From contig JADJTR010000002.1 in the NCBI GenBank assembly GCA_016711085.1, positions 496,001 to 560,000 on the forward strand: DNA of 64,000 nt. Direction: 5' to 3'. The position numbers were made by a program, and so were the translations under genes. Shown here one piece after another: positions 1 through 9,047 of this stretch. This DNA comes from Phyllobacteriaceae bacterium (GTDB lineage Bacteria; Pseudomonadota; Alphaproteobacteria; Rhizobiales; Rhizobiaceae). The notes below the pieces were generated by a model. It saw only the letters and a program-made list of their open reading frames with translations, ran no database searches and was not told the DNA's origin. Within the stretch, counting starts at the first letter, position 1. Each line of letters starts with the position of its first letter.

Positions 1-1400
1 TTTTCTGCTGGCGCGGCCTTCGGGCCGACGGGCTTGCCCTTCGGCGTCGCCGCCTTGGCGGCTTTCAAAGCGGGCGCGGCCTTGCCGACCGATGCCTTCG
101 AGGTTGCGCCGATGGCGGGCGCGGATTTTGCGAGGTCGCGCTCTTTCGCCGCCGATTGGCCGGGCTTTTCGCCCGGCGCTGTTTTCGGGCCAGCGGCTTG
201 CCCTTCGGGTCGCCCGGCGGCTTTCGCGGGCGCGGCCTTGCCGGGCAGGGGTTTGGCCGAACTTGCGTGCGGTTTCGGGGCGGGCGGTTTGGCGTCGGCC
301 TCTTTCGCGGCCGGCTTTTCGGCCGGCGCGGCAATCAGCGGCACGGGCTTGCCCTTCGGCGGCGTCGCGGCGGCCTTGCGCTTCGCCTCGGCTGCCGCCG
401 CGACGCGCGGCGCGCGCGCCGCGTCCGGCGAAACCTTGACCAGTTCGCCTTCCGAGTGGCCGATGGTGTCGACGATCGGACCCGCCATCATCGACGCGGA
501 CGGCGTCGGCGCATGGGCCGGATCGGGCTCGCCGTCCAACTCGTGGATCGTGTGTCCGTTGCCGTCGGAATCGCCGCCGACGATGGCGCCGACTTCCTCG
601 TCGGGGACGCCGAGATAAGCGGCGATGACCTTGGGATCGCGCTTGACCGAAGACGGGTCGGCGTCGGCGATCTTCTGGCCGTATTCGAGCACGACGACAT
701 GGTCGGAAATCTGCATGACGACGCTCATGTCGTGCTCGATCAGCAGGATCGACGTGCCGGTCTCCTTGCGGATCGATTTGAGCAAGGCGTTGAGCTCGGC
801 CGATTCGCGCGGATTGAGGCCGGCGGCCGGCTCGTCGAGGCAGAGCAGTTCGGGCTCGGTGCACATGGCGCGGGCGATCTCGAGCCGGCGTTGGGCGCCG
901 TAGGGCAGGTCGCCGGCGGGATCGTCGGCGCGCGCCGTCAGCCCGACCTTGTCGAGCCAATGCCGCGAAAGATCGATGGACGCCTTCGAGGCGGCGCGAT
1001 AGCCGCCGAGGCCGAGCAGGCCGAGAACGGTGAAGCCGGAGGCCTTCATCAGCGTGTTGTGCTGGGCGACCAACAGGTTTTCCAGCACCGTCATGCCGGA
1101 AAACAGGCGGATGTTCTGGAAGGTGCGCGCCACCTTGGCGTGCTGGGTGATGCGGAAATCCGGCATGCGCTCGAGCAGGAATTTCTCCCCGCCCTTGCGC
1201 GTCATGGTGATCATGCCCTCGGACGGCTTGTAGAAGCCGGTGATGCAGTTGAACACCGTGGTCTTGCCGGCGCCGTTCGGGCCGATCAGCGCGGTGATCT
1301 CGCCGCGCCTGGCTTCAAACGACAGCTCGTTGATGGCGATCAGGCCGCCGAATTTCATCGACAGGTGATCGACCTTGAGAATGGTCGGATGAGACGACAT
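1..1400 (-). CDS. livG: Branched-chain amino acid ABC transporter ATPase LivG, long C-terminal tail (partial)
   Basis: Cytoplasmic ATPase of a LivHMGF-type uptake system. The frame is open from ATG at 1400 to the left edge, so the 3' end is missing. Visible are a Walker A (GPNGAGKTT, about residues 40-48), a LivG-type signature (LPYGAQRRLEIARA), Walker B with CLDEPAAGLN, and the H-loop LIEHDMSVV. The ATPase domain ends near residue 267 (YLGVPDEEVGA). It is followed by at least 200 residues rich in Ala, Pro and Lys; ordinary LivG is about 255 aa. The start overlaps the livM stop by one base (TGATG), so the two are translationally coupled. Confidence 0.9.
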   Translation of the reverse strand, partial: MSSHPTILKVDHLSMKFGGLIAINELSFEARRGEITALIGPNGAGKTTVFNCITGFYKPSEGMITMTRKGGEKFLLERMPDFRITQHAKVARTFQNIRLFSGMTVLENLLVAQHNTLMKASGFTVLGLLGLGGYRAASKASIDLSRHWLDKVGLTARADDPAGDLPYGAQRRLEIARAMCTEPELLCLDEPAAGLNPRESAELNALLKSIRKETGTSILLIEHDMSVVMQISDHVVVLEYGQKIADADPSSVKRDPKVIAAYLGVPDEEVGAIVGGDSDGNGHTIHELDGEPDPAHAPTPSASMMAGPIVDTIGHSEGELVKVSPDAARAPRVAAAAEAKRKAAATPPKGKPVPLIAAPAEKPAAKEADAKPPAPKPHASSAKPLPGKAAPAKAAGRPEGQAAGPKTAPGEKPGQSAAKERDLAKSAPAIGATSKASVGKAAPALKAAKAATPKGKPVGPKAAPAE

Positions 1401-2800
1401 CAGCCGTGCCCCTCCTTGGTGAAATCGGAGGAAATGGCCTTGCGCTCGTGCAGGAAGGCGCTCGGTTCGCGGCTGCCGACGAAGCCGCGCGGCTTCCACA
1501 CCATGACAACGACCATGGCGAGGCCGAACAGCAGCATGCGGTAAAGCTCCGGCGTGAAATCAGGACCGAACACGGCCTTGAGGAAACCCATCTCGCGCAA
1601 AAGCTCGGTGCCGCCGACCATCACAGCGGCGGCGACCGCGATGCCGGGCAGCGAACCCATGCCGCCAAGCACGACGATGGCGAGGATGACGGCCGATTCC
1701 ATGAAGACGAAGGATTCGGGCGAGACGAAACCCTGGCGGGCGGCGAAGAACGAGCCGGCGAAACCGGCGAACATGGCGCCGATGGCGAAAGCGGTGAGCT
1801 TGGTGCTGACGGTATTGATGCCGAGCGAGCGGCAGGCAATTTCATCTTCGCGCAGCGCTTCCCAGGCGCGGCCGACCGGCATGCGACGCAGCCTGGTCGT
1901 GACGAAGGCGGTGATCAGGCAAAGAATCAGGATGACGTAATAGAGGAAGATTTTATAGTAGGCGCCCGAAGCGGCCAGCCCGAACACCTTGCCGAAATAG
2001 ATGTCGGACGAGACGTTGAAATCGAACAGGCCGAAAAACGTCACCTTGGGAATGCCGGAAATGCCGGCCGCGCCATTGGTCACCTCGCGCCAGTTGATCA
2101 GCACAAGGCGGATGATCTCGCCGAAGGCGAGCGTGACGATGGCGAGGTAGTCGCCGCGCAGGCGCAGCACCGGAAAGCCGAGGATGACGCCCCAGGTCGC
2201 GGCGAGGATGCCGGCCATGGGGAGCAGCAGCCAGAAGGAAAAGCCGAACTGCTCCGACAGCAGGGCGTAGGAATAAGCGCCGACGGCGTAGAAGGCGACA
2301 TAGCCGAGATCAAGCAGGCCGGCGAGGCCGACAACGACATTCAGGCCCCAGGCGAGCATCACATAAATGAGGATCTGGATGCCGAAATTGTCCACCCATT
2401 TCAGCGAGCCCTGCAGGCCCGAACCCATGATCGCCACGACCGGATAGAGGAACAGCGCGAACAGCGCGATCGTCGTCAGGTTCCGCTTGACGAAGCCCTG
2501 CTCCCCCGCCGCCGCAGCAGGGCGCGACGCCTTGCGCGCCGCCAATTCCGGCTGGACAAAGGCGGCGAACACGAAGCGTCCGGCGAAGACGATGCCGACG
2601 ATCGCCGCCAGCAAGCCCCAGCGCTGCACCAGGATCAGCTCGTTGTTGATGTTCTGGTCGGTTTTCAGGCCGATCAGCAGCACGAACAAGGCGGCGGTGA
2701 CGAGGGCGGCGTAGACGGCCTGCTTGAAGGCGCCGCCGATGCCAGCCTGGCCGGACTCGTCATCGGTCGCCGCCACACGCTGCGTGTTGGGAGTAGCCAT
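1400..2800 (-). CDS. livM: Branched-chain amino acid ABC transporter permease LivM
   Basis: Inner-membrane permease of the Liv system, 466 aa with about ten hydrophobic segments. After a soluble N-terminus and two helices, the conserved LivM core begins near residue 120 (NFGIQILIYVMLAWGLNVVVG). It includes GLLDLGYVAFYAVGAYSYALL and the EAA-like loop GRAWEALREDEIACRSLGIN, which contacts the ATPase. The order livH-livM-livG on the minus strand with 3 bases between livH and livM marks one operon. Substrate cannot be read from the sequence. The neighbouring hydroxyproline genes make an imino-acid substrate possible, which is inference. Confidence 0.95.
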   Translation of the reverse strand: MATPNTQRVAATDDESGQAGIGGAFKQAVYAALVTAALFVLLIGLKTDQNINNELILVQRWGLLAAIVGIVFAGRFVFAAFVQPELAARKASRPAAAAGEQGFVKRNLTTIALFALFLYPVVAIMGSGLQGSLKWVDNFGIQILIYVMLAWGLNVVVGLAGLLDLGYVAFYAVGAYSYALLSEQFGFSFWLLLPMAGILAATWGVILGFPVLRLRGDYLAIVTLAFGEIIRLVLINWREVTNGAAGISGIPKVTFFGLFDFNVSSDIYFGKVFGLAASGAYYKIFLYYVILILCLITAFVTTRLRRMPVGRAWEALREDEIACRSLGINTVSTKLTAFAIGAMFAGFAGSFFAARQGFVSPESFVFMESAVILAIVVLGGMGSLPGIAVAAAVMVGGTELLREMGFLKAVFGPDFTPELYRMLLFGLAMVVVMVWKPRGFVGSREPSAFLHERKAISSDFTKEGHG

Positions 2801-2803
2801 GGT

Positions 2804-3712
2804 TCAGACCTTCTCCACTTCGGGGCGGCCGAGCAGGCCGGACGGCATGAAGATCAGCACGATCGCAAGGATCGAGAAGGCCGCCACATCCTTGTAATCG
2901 ATGGAGAAATAAGCCGACCACATCGATTCGATGAAACCGATCAGCAGGCCGCCGATGACGGCGCCAGGGATCGAGCCGATGCCGCCGAGCACGGCGGCGG
3001 TGAACGCCTTCACGCCCGGCGTGAAGCCGTCGGAGAAGACGACGACGCCGTAGTACATCAGATAGAGCGTGCCGGCGACAGCGGCGAGCGCCGCGCCCAT
3101 GATGAAGGTGATCGAAATCGTCCGGTCGACGTCGACGCCGAGCAGCGCCGCCATCTTGCGGTCCTGCTCGCAGGCGCGCTGCGCGCGCCCCAGCGGCGTC
3201 TTGTTGACGATGTACCAGAAGATCGCCAGCAGGATCGCGGTCACCACGACGATGATGACCTGCTTCAGCGAGAAGGTGATGCCGGCGAATTCGTAGATCT
3301 GGTTGACCAGCGGCGGGATCGGCTTGTTGCGCGGACCCTGCGCCACCTGGACGAAATTCGACAACGCGATCGACATGCCGATGGCGGTGATCAGCGGGGC
3401 GAGGCGGAAAGAGCCGCGCAGAGGCCGATAGGCGAGCCGTTCGATGGCCCAGTTGTAGAGGCTGGTCATCACCATGGCGACGACCATCATGACGAGCAGG
3501 AAGAACACCACATGGACGCCGACAAAAACCGAGGTCAACAGCAAGAACACGATCAGGGCGACGAAGGCGCCGACCATGAAAATGTCGCCGTGGGCGAAAT
3601 TGACCATGCCGATGATGCCATAGACCATCGTGTAGCCAATGGCGATCAGGCCGTAGATGGACCCCAGAGTCAGCCCGTTCACAAGCTGCTGGACGAAGTA
3701 CTCCATACGCAC
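2804..3712 (-). CDS. livH: Branched-chain amino acid ABC transporter permease LivH
   Basis: Second inner-membrane permease of the Liv transporter. The 302-aa product opens with the family hallmark (QQLVNGLTLGSIYGLIAIGYTMVYGIIGMVNFAHGD) and carries the permease loop PLGRAQRACEQDRKMAALLGVD for ATPase docking. It ends with GLLGRPEVEKV, typical of LivH. The start is MRMEYF; a second ATG two codons later is equally possible. It is the first gene of livHMG. No periplasmic binding protein or livF is visible in the window; they may lie beyond the left edge. Confidence 0.95.
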   Translation of the reverse strand: MRMEYFVQQLVNGLTLGSIYGLIAIGYTMVYGIIGMVNFAHGDIFMVGAFVALIVFLLLTSVFVGVHVVFFLLVMMVVAMVMTSLYNWAIERLAYRPLRGSFRLAPLITAIGMSIALSNFVQVAQGPRNKPIPPLVNQIYEFAGITFSLKQVIIVVVTAILLAIFWYIVNKTPLGRAQRACEQDRKMAALLGVDVDRTISITFIMGAALAAVAGTLYLMYYGVVVFSDGFTPGVKAFTAAVLGGIGSIPGAVIGGLLIGFIESMWSAYFSIDYKDVAAFSILAIVLIFMPSGLLGRPEVEKV

Positions 3713-3943
3713 TCCCCTGGGCGCACTCCGTCGCCGGCCTGTCGGCCGATCATTCTCCGCGCCCTTGGCCGAAGAGTCCTAGCGACTCGCCGGACGAAAG
3801 CAACCCCCCATGGCGAGGGGGCGCCGCCGCAAACCGGCTAATCAGTCTGATCCGATTTGAATGCGCAATTCATGGTTCAAATGAACCGTGAAACGTTCAA
3901 CAGCAGGTCGAACGGATGGCCTCGCTTGATTTGGGCGCGCCGG
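3713..3943. promoter_or_regulatory. Intergenic region upstream of livH with palindrome
   Basis: This 231-base gap separates livH from the epimerase gene and probably holds the livHMG promoter. At 3874-3887 there is a palindrome with 6-base arms (GGTTCA-AA-TGAACC), followed at once by a second imperfect dyad around 3888-3901 (GTGAAACGTTCAAC). Such paired dyads suit a regulator-binding site. The regulator is unknown. Confidence 0.35.
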
Positions 3944-4946
3944 TCAAATCACCGAAAACCCGTGCGCGAACGGGTCGCGGTCGTCAATGAAGATGGTGTT
4001 GTAGCCGGTGGTGCGAGCCCAGCCCGCGATGGACGGGATGATGCCGGTTTTGCCGGCGACGGCCGTTTCCGCTTCGACGCGGCCGTGAAACAGCGAGCCG
4101 ATGATCGATTCGTGGACGAAAGCCTCGCCGGTTTTCAGCCGCCCCAGCGCGTGCAGTTGCGCCATGCGCGCCGAGGTGCCGGTGCCGCAGGGCGAGCGGT
4201 CGATGGCCTTGTCGCCGTAAAAGACGGCGTTGCGGGCATGGGCGTCCGCCGTCCGCGCCGCCCCTGTCCACATGATGTGGGTCAGGCGGTCGATCGCGGG
4301 CTTCTCCGGATGGACGAAGGCATAGCGTTCGTTCAGCCTCTGGCGCAGCACCGGGCTCCAGGCGATGAATTGTCCGGCCGTGTGATCGGCCATGTCGCGG
4401 AAATTCTCCTGTGGCTCGACGATGGCGTAGAAATTGCCGCCATAGGCGACATCGACCTTGAGGGGTCCGAGATCGGGACAATCGACCTCCAGCCCCTCGG
4501 CATGAAGGAAGGAGGGCACGTTGACGATGCGCACCTCCTCGACGAACTGGCCTTCCATCCGGTATTCGGCCTTCACCGGCCCGGCCGGCGTGTCGAGCAT
4601 GACGACGCCAGGAATTCTCGGCCGGATCAGGCCGTGCTCGATCGCCATCGTCACCGTGCCGATGGTTCCATGGCCGCACATCGGCAGGCAGCCCGAGGTT
4701 TCGATGAACAGGATGGCGACGTCGCAATCGGAACGCGTCGGCGGGTAGAGGATGGAACCCGGACATCATGTCGTGGCCGCGCGGCTCGAACATCAGCGCG
4801 GTGCGGATCCAGTCGTGGTTGGCGAGGAAATCGGCGCGGCGCTCCATCATCGTGGAACCGTCGAGCAGCGGGCCGCCGCCGGCGACGAGGCGGACCGGAT
4901 TGCCGCAGGTGTGGCCGTCGATGATGTGGAAGGAATGGCGGGCCAT
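3944..4946 (-). CDS. 4-hydroxyproline 2-epimerase (proline racemase family), frameshifted
   Basis: Interconverts trans-4-hydroxy-L-proline and cis-4-hydroxy-D-proline, the first step of hydroxyproline breakdown. Both catalytic cysteines of the proline-racemase fold are present (MCGHGTIG and SPCGTGTSARMA). The N-terminal part (ATG at 4946, MARHSFHIIDGHTCGNPVRL) lies in a different frame from the rest. One extra base near 4750 (GGGTTCC where GGNTCC is expected) separates them. The span of 1003 bases is one more than a 333-codon gene plus stop, and 333 aa is the normal family size. The gene follows the FAD dehydrogenase by 8 bases. Probably intact in the organism. Confidence 0.85.
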
Positions 4947-4954
4947 AGCTGGTC

Positions 4955-6190
4955 TCAGAAACGGTCGGGACGATAGGGCGCGGGATCGATCGCGGCAGCC
5001 TCGCCCGAAACAAGGTCGCGGATCAAGCGTCCTGTCGCGGCCGCCTGGGTCAGGCCGAGATGGCCGTGGCCGAAGGCATACAAAACACGCGGCGACGCCT
5101 TGGCGCGACCGATGACCGGCAGCGAATCGGGCAGCGACGGGCGGTAGCCCATCCACTCGACGCCGCCCGCGGCTTTCAGGCCCGGCAGGAATCGCCGCGT
5201 CTTCTCCAGCATGGCCTTCGACCGGGCGTAATTCGGCGGCCGGTCGACGCCGCCGAGCTCCACCGCGCCGCCGATGCGCAACCCGGTCGACAACGGCGTG
5301 ACGACGAAGCCGTGGTCGACGAAAACCAATTGCAGGCGCACGTCGAAGGCGTCGGCGGGCAGCGTGGTGTTGTAGCCGCGCTCGGTTTCGAGCGGCAAGC
5401 GCTCGCCAAGCGTGGCGGCGAGACGGTGCGACCAGGCGCCGGCCGCCAGCACGACATGGTCGGCGCGATGGATGCGGCCGTCCTCCATTTCGACCTCGGG
5501 CCGGCCGGCGGCGAGGCGCAGGGTTCGCGCCGCGCCGTCGACGAGGCGGGCCCGCGCCGCGCCGCGTGATCCCAGACCGCCTTGCCGAAGAGCTTCGGAT
5601 CGTCGACGTTTTTCCAGGCCGGCACGAAAGTCCCGGCGGCGAAATGCGGCGACAGGCCGGGCTGGAGCGCGGCCAGTTCGTCGCGGGCGAGATGGCGGAA
5701 GGCGATGCCGAGACGCTGGCGCAGATCGTAGCCGGCGCGCGCGGCGCGGAACGAAGCGTCGGAATCGAAGAGTTCGAGACAGCCGTTCTCGATCAAATGG
5801 CGGCGCAGGCCGGCGCGGTCGATCAGCGAAATCCACTCGGCCTCGGCCAGTCGCATCAGCGCCACTTGCGCCGACACCGCCGCATCGTGGCGGCGCGGAT
5901 CGCCGGCCAAGACGAAGCGCGCCAGCCAGGGCAGCAGCGTCGGCAGATAGGAAGGAGGAATCGAAAACGGACCGAGCGGATCGAGCAGCCAACCCGGCAA
6001 CTGCCGCCACATGCCCTTCTGGGCGAGCGGCAGCACTTCGGTGAAGGCGAGCGCGGCGGCATTGCCGGCGCTGGTTTCTTCGCACACGCCGGTGCGGTCG
6101 ATGACCGTGACCTCATGACCGGCCTCGGCCAAGCGCCGAGGCGCAGGCGACGCCGACGATGCCGGCGCCGACGATGACGACCGAGGCCAC
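4955..6190 (-). CDS. FAD-dependent D-hydroxyproline / D-amino acid dehydrogenase, two compensating frameshifts
   Basis: DadA/LhpB-like flavoenzyme expected to oxidise cis-4-hydroxy-D-proline to pyrroline-4-hydroxy-2-carboxylate. A GTG start at 6190 gives the Rossmann motif VVIVGAGIVGVACA. The frame then shifts near 6133 (one extra G in CTTGGCCG) and again near 5550 (one missing base). The shifts cancel, so 1236 bases equals 411 codons plus stop, the usual length. The middle (AGNAAALAFTEVLPLAQKG) and the end (MGYRPSLPDSLPVIGRA, FGHGHLGLTQAAATGRLI) match D-amino acid dehydrogenases. It starts 3 bases after the deaminase stop. Confidence 0.8.
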
Positions 6191-6193
6191 GGC

Positions 6194-7087
6194 TTAGAAA
6201 GCCGGAAGCGCCGGCCGGCTGGCCATGGCGTCGAGGATGGTCTTTTCCGCCGCCATGCGCCTTTCGCCCGACAAGGGCCGACGCGGCAGGCGGACGCGAT
6301 CGTTGGAGCCGATGGCCAGCGCCTCGGCGAGCTTGATGTTCTGCACCAGATAGGTGGAGACATCGAGATCGAGCAGCGGGCGGAACCAGCGGTAAATGGC
6401 CAGGGCCTCGTCGCGGCGGCCCTGTTTCATCAGGTGGAAAATCGCCACGGTTTCGAGCGGGAAGGCGACGACGAGGCCGGCGACCCAGCCGACCGCGCCG
6501 ACGGACAGCGCCTCGAAGGCGAGGTTGTCGACGCCGGTGAACAGGTCGTAGCGATTGCCGAGGCGATTGACGATCTCGGTGGAGCGGCGGATGTCGTCGC
6601 AGGATTCCTTAACCGCGACGAAGCGGGAATCGTCGGCGACCTCCTCCATGATCTCGGGCGTCACGTCGACGCGGTAGGCGACGCGGTTGGAATAGATCAT
6701 GACCGGCAGATCGCCGGCCTGCGCCACGGCGCGCAACGCGCCGACGGTCTCCTCGCGGTTGGTCGGGTAGACCATCGACGGCACGACCATCAGGCCGTCG
6801 GCGCCGGCCTTCGCCGCAAGCCGCGCCATTTGCGCCGCTTCGCGCGTGCCGGCCTCGTTGACGGTCAGCAGCACCGGCTTGCCCGAGGCGACGGATTTGG
6901 CCGTGCGGAACACGTCGAGCTTCTCCTCATGGCTCAGCATCGGTCCTTCGCCGAGAGAACCTGCGACGATCAGTCCGTCGACGCCGGCCTCGATCTGCAG
7001 GCCGAAACAGCGCTCCATTTCGGCATGGTCGAGCCGGTCATCGGCGGTGAATTTGGTGGTGACCGCCGGAAAAACACCCTGCCACAT
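6194..7087 (-). CDS. Dihydrodipicolinate synthase family protein, probable pyrroline-4-hydroxy-2-carboxylate deaminase
   Basis: DapA/NAL-superfamily TIM barrel, 297 aa. The Schiff-base lysine lies in VAVKES and the partner tyrosine in MIYSNRVAY; a GSLGEGPMLSHEEK loop replaces the GTTGE loop of true DapA. Together with the adjacent epimerase and FAD dehydrogenase, the best call is LhpC-type deaminase, giving alpha-ketoglutarate semialdehyde. That assignment is by context. I chose ATG 7087 because a GGAGG lies 5 bases upstream; an in-frame ATG at 7099 lacks one. It is the first gene of the catabolic operon and divergent from a GntR regulator. Confidence 0.8.
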   Translation of the reverse strand: MWQGVFPAVTTKFTADDRLDHAEMERCFGLQIEAGVDGLIVAGSLGEGPMLSHEEKLDVFRTAKSVASGKPVLLTVNEAGTREAAQMARLAAKAGADGLMVVPSMVYPTNREETVGALRAVAQAGDLPVMIYSNRVAYRVDVTPEIMEEVADDSRFVAVKESCDDIRRSTEIVNRLGNRYDLFTGVDNLAFEALSVGAVGWVAGLVVAFPLETVAIFHLMKQGRRDEALAIYRWFRPLLDLDVSTYLVQNIKLAEALAIGSNDRVRLPRRPLSGERRMAAEKTILDAMASRPALPAF

Positions 7088-7100
7088 GCATGCCTCCATC

Positions 7101-7166
7101 TGATATATTAACCAAATATCAAACCGAAGCCTTTCTTGTCAAGGACAAATCGGCTTGATATATCAA
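7101..7166. promoter_or_regulatory. Divergent promoter region with GntR-type operators
   Basis: The gap between the hydroxyproline operon and the GntR gene is strikingly AT-rich. It holds a perfect 12-base palindrome TTGATATATCAA at 7155-7166 and an imperfect copy around 7101-7121 (TGATATATTA then AAATATCA). FCD-type GntR proteins typically bind short dyads of this form, so these are the likely operators of the adjacent regulator, controlling both directions. Confidence 0.6.
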
Positions 7167-7188
7167 AATACGCAACAAGGAGCCTGCC

Positions 7189-7830
7189 ATGCCGGAACGG
7201 ATCGAATCGGCGGCGTCCATCGCCTATCGCCTGCTGGAGCGGAAGATCGTCACCCTTGAGCTGCCGCCGGGCGCGGCGGTGACCGAAGGCGATCTGATCG
7301 CCGCCACGGGGCTCGGCCGCACGCCGGTGCGCGAGGCGATCCAGCGCCTCGCCTGGGAAGGGCTGGTCGACGTGCGGCCGCGCGCCGGCCTCGCCGTCGC
7401 CGCGCTGCACGCGGCCGACTGGATGAAGGTGCTCGACGCGCGCCGCGGCGTGGAAATCCTGCTCGCCCGCTCCGCCGCCAATTCGGCGACGCCGGAAGCG
7501 GTGGAGCTGTTCTATTCGGCGGCGCTGGCGATGGAGCGCGCCGCCAACGCCGGCGACGTGCTCGCCTTTCTCGACGCCGACAAGAGCTTCGACGAGGCGC
7601 TGGCGGAGGCGGCGGACAATGGTTTCGCCGCCCGCGTCGCCCAGCCGCTGCAAACCCATTCGCGCCGCTTCTGGTACCGCTTCCAGCGCAACGCGTCGCT
7701 GGCCGAATCGGCGGCGGGCCATGTCGAGATCATCCAGGCGATCCTCGCCCGCGATCCCGACCGCGCCGAGATCGAAGTCGGGCGGCTCAATGCGACATTG
7801 CGCGGCTTCGCCGAAAAGGCGGTCGGGTAG
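7189..7830 (+). CDS. GntR family transcriptional regulator, FCD subfamily
   Basis: DNA-binding regulator of 213 aa. The N-terminal winged helix (about residues 8-72) contains the family signature LPPGAAVTEGDLIAATGLGRTPVREAIQRLAWEGLV. The C-terminal two-thirds is an all-helical FCD effector domain with the metal-ligand pattern seen in this subfamily (D in FLDADKSFDEAL, H in TLxxHSRRFWYR and AAGHVEIIQAI). AAGGAG sits upstream of the ATG. Divergent placement makes it the probable repressor of the hydroxyproline operon; the inducer would be a pathway intermediate. Confidence 0.9.
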   Translation: MPERIESAASIAYRLLERKIVTLELPPGAAVTEGDLIAATGLGRTPVREAIQRLAWEGLVDVRPRAGLAVAALHAADWMKVLDARRGVEILLARSAANSATPEAVELFYSAALAMERAANAGDVLAFLDADKSFDEALAEAADNGFAARVAQPLQTHSRRFWYRFQRNASLAESAAGHVEIIQAILARDPDRAEIEVGRLNATLRGFAEKAVG

Positions 7831-7839
7831 CCGGCGCGC

Positions 7840-8430
7840 TCAACCGCAGGCCGGCAGCCTGGCGATCGCCTCTTCGCCCGCCATTTTGCGCAGATCGACC
7901 GATTTCAGCAGCGGAAAATAATCCTCGGCAGTTTGCGTGCGCATGAACACGGCGGCGATCAACGGCCCGTCTCCGAGCCGCCCGTCGAGACAGCCGCCCT
8001 TGATGCCGACGCTGAACTTGCCCTGACCGTGGATGCCGGCCGCCTTGGCCGCCTTGATTTTCGCCTGCACAGCCCGCATCCGCCCGGCGTCTTCGCCGGT
8101 CAAGACCAGTTTGTGAAGGCGCTCGGTTCCGGCATTGACGATGATGCCAGGCGTGTCGCCGGCTTCGGTGACGTCGAAAAGGAAGGTTTCCTCGATGGCG
8201 CCGAGCGGCGCAGGGGCGCTCACCGATATGGTCATGATCACATCGCCATCGCGCAATTTCGTCGGCACCGGCATGACCGCGGCCAGCGACAGAACCGACG
8301 GGTCGGCCAGCAGCGGATCGAGGCCGGACAGGCGGGAAACCGCGCCGGGCGCCAATGAGGCGCAACCGGCCAAGGCGAGATGGCCGGCGACAGCGAAAAT
8401 GGACAGGCGGGCGGACAGGTCATGGTGCAT
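7840..8430 (-). CDS. Putative lipoprotein of unknown function
   Basis: A 196-aa product with an N-terminal hydrophobic segment and lipobox (GHLALAGC, Cys about residue 23), so it is predicted to be a membrane-anchored, periplasm-facing lipoprotein. The rest is soluble, without a motif I recognise. A region around residues 60-110 reads as an alternating beta pattern (DVIMTISVSAPAPLG, EETFLFDVTE). It converges with the GntR gene (9-base gap) and is divergent from the DUF2975 gene. No function is assigned. Confidence 0.7.
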   Translation of the reverse strand: MHHDLSARLSIFAVAGHLALAGCASLAPGAVSRLSGLDPLLADPSVLSLAAVMPVPTKLRDGDVIMTISVSAPAPLGAIEETFLFDVTEAGDTPGIIVNAGTERLHKLVLTGEDAGRMRAVQAKIKAAKAAGIHGQGKFSVGIKGGCLDGRLGDGPLIAAVFMRTQTAEDYFPLLKSVDLRKMAGEEAIARLPACG

Positions 8431-8457
8431 TGATCGTTTCCTGTTTGACAGCGATGA

Positions 8458-8480
8458 ATTATTGTTTTACGATAAATAAT
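8458..8480. promoter_or_regulatory. AT-rich inverted repeat upstream of DUF2975/HTH operon
   Basis: Arms ATTATT and AATAAT enclose an 11-base core that includes TTTTACGATAA. It lies 18 bases before the DUF2975 start and is the likely operator of the Cro/CI-type regulator encoded two genes down. Its low GC stands out against the surroundings. Confidence 0.5.
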
Positions 8481-8498
8481 GCAAGCGGGAATTTGATC

Positions 8499-9047
8499 AT
8501 GCAACATTCTTTCGAACACGCGCGCCGACTGAGCCGGCGCATGGGCAAGGCTGTCGCCGTCGCCCTTGTCCTTCTCGCCATCCTTTCGGTGTGCATCGTC
8601 GTGCTCGCCTTCGTCGATCCGCTGTGGCTCTCGGCTCACTTGACGCGGACCTATGCGCCGCCGACCGCATTCGCTGTTTCGCCGCTCCAGTCGGCCTTGT
8701 TCGCGGGCGTGTTCGCGGCGCAAACCGGTCTGGTCGGCTGGGCGTTGTGGGCGCTCGGCCGGGCCTTCGACGCGATCGCGGCGAATGATGCGCTGACGGC
8801 GGAAAGCGGCCTGTGGACGCGACGCGCCGGCCTTGGCTTTCTGGCCGCCGCCATCGTCATGATCCTTTCCCATCCGCTCAATACGGCGATCATGAGCATC
8901 GGCGCGCCGCCAGGCAGCCGCTTCATCTCGGTGGCGTTCCCCGCCGGCGAATTTCTGGCGCTGATCGTCTCCGGCGCGCTCATCGTCTTCGGCCATGTCA
9001 TCGCCGTGGCCGTCGCCATCGACGAGGAAAACCGGGGGTTCGTGTGA
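8499..9047 (+). CDS. DUF2975 family membrane protein
   Basis: A 182-aa integral membrane protein with four hydrophobic helices (roughly residues 18-42, 58-82, 107-128 and 140-165). It begins MQHSFEHARRLSRRMGK. DUF2975 proteins are typically encoded beside a small HTH regulator, and here the stop overlaps the start of such a gene by one base (TGATG). The pair is probably autoregulated through the upstream dyad. The biochemical role of the family is unknown to me. Confidence 0.8.
   Translation: MQHSFEHARRLSRRMGKAVAVALVLLAILSVCIVVLAFVDPLWLSAHLTRTYAPPTAFAVSPLQSALFAGVFAAQTGLVGWALWALGRAFDAIAANDALTAESGLWTRRAGLGFLAAAIVMILSHPLNTAIMSIGAPPGSRFISVAFPAGEFLALIVSGALIVFGHVIAVAVAIDEENRGFV

Noticed and set aside
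1406..3841. An 811-codon open frame on the plus strand across livM and livH
   Set aside because: It is a mirror of the liv genes caused by high GC; its product is low-complexity His/Asp/Arg-rich and matches no family, while the minus strand encodes textbook LivM and LivH.
4955..6190. Two separate flavoprotein fragments, or a fusion, in the hydroxyproline operon
   Set aside because: The two shifts cancel exactly and the total length equals a normal D-amino acid dehydrogenase, so one gene is the simpler reading.
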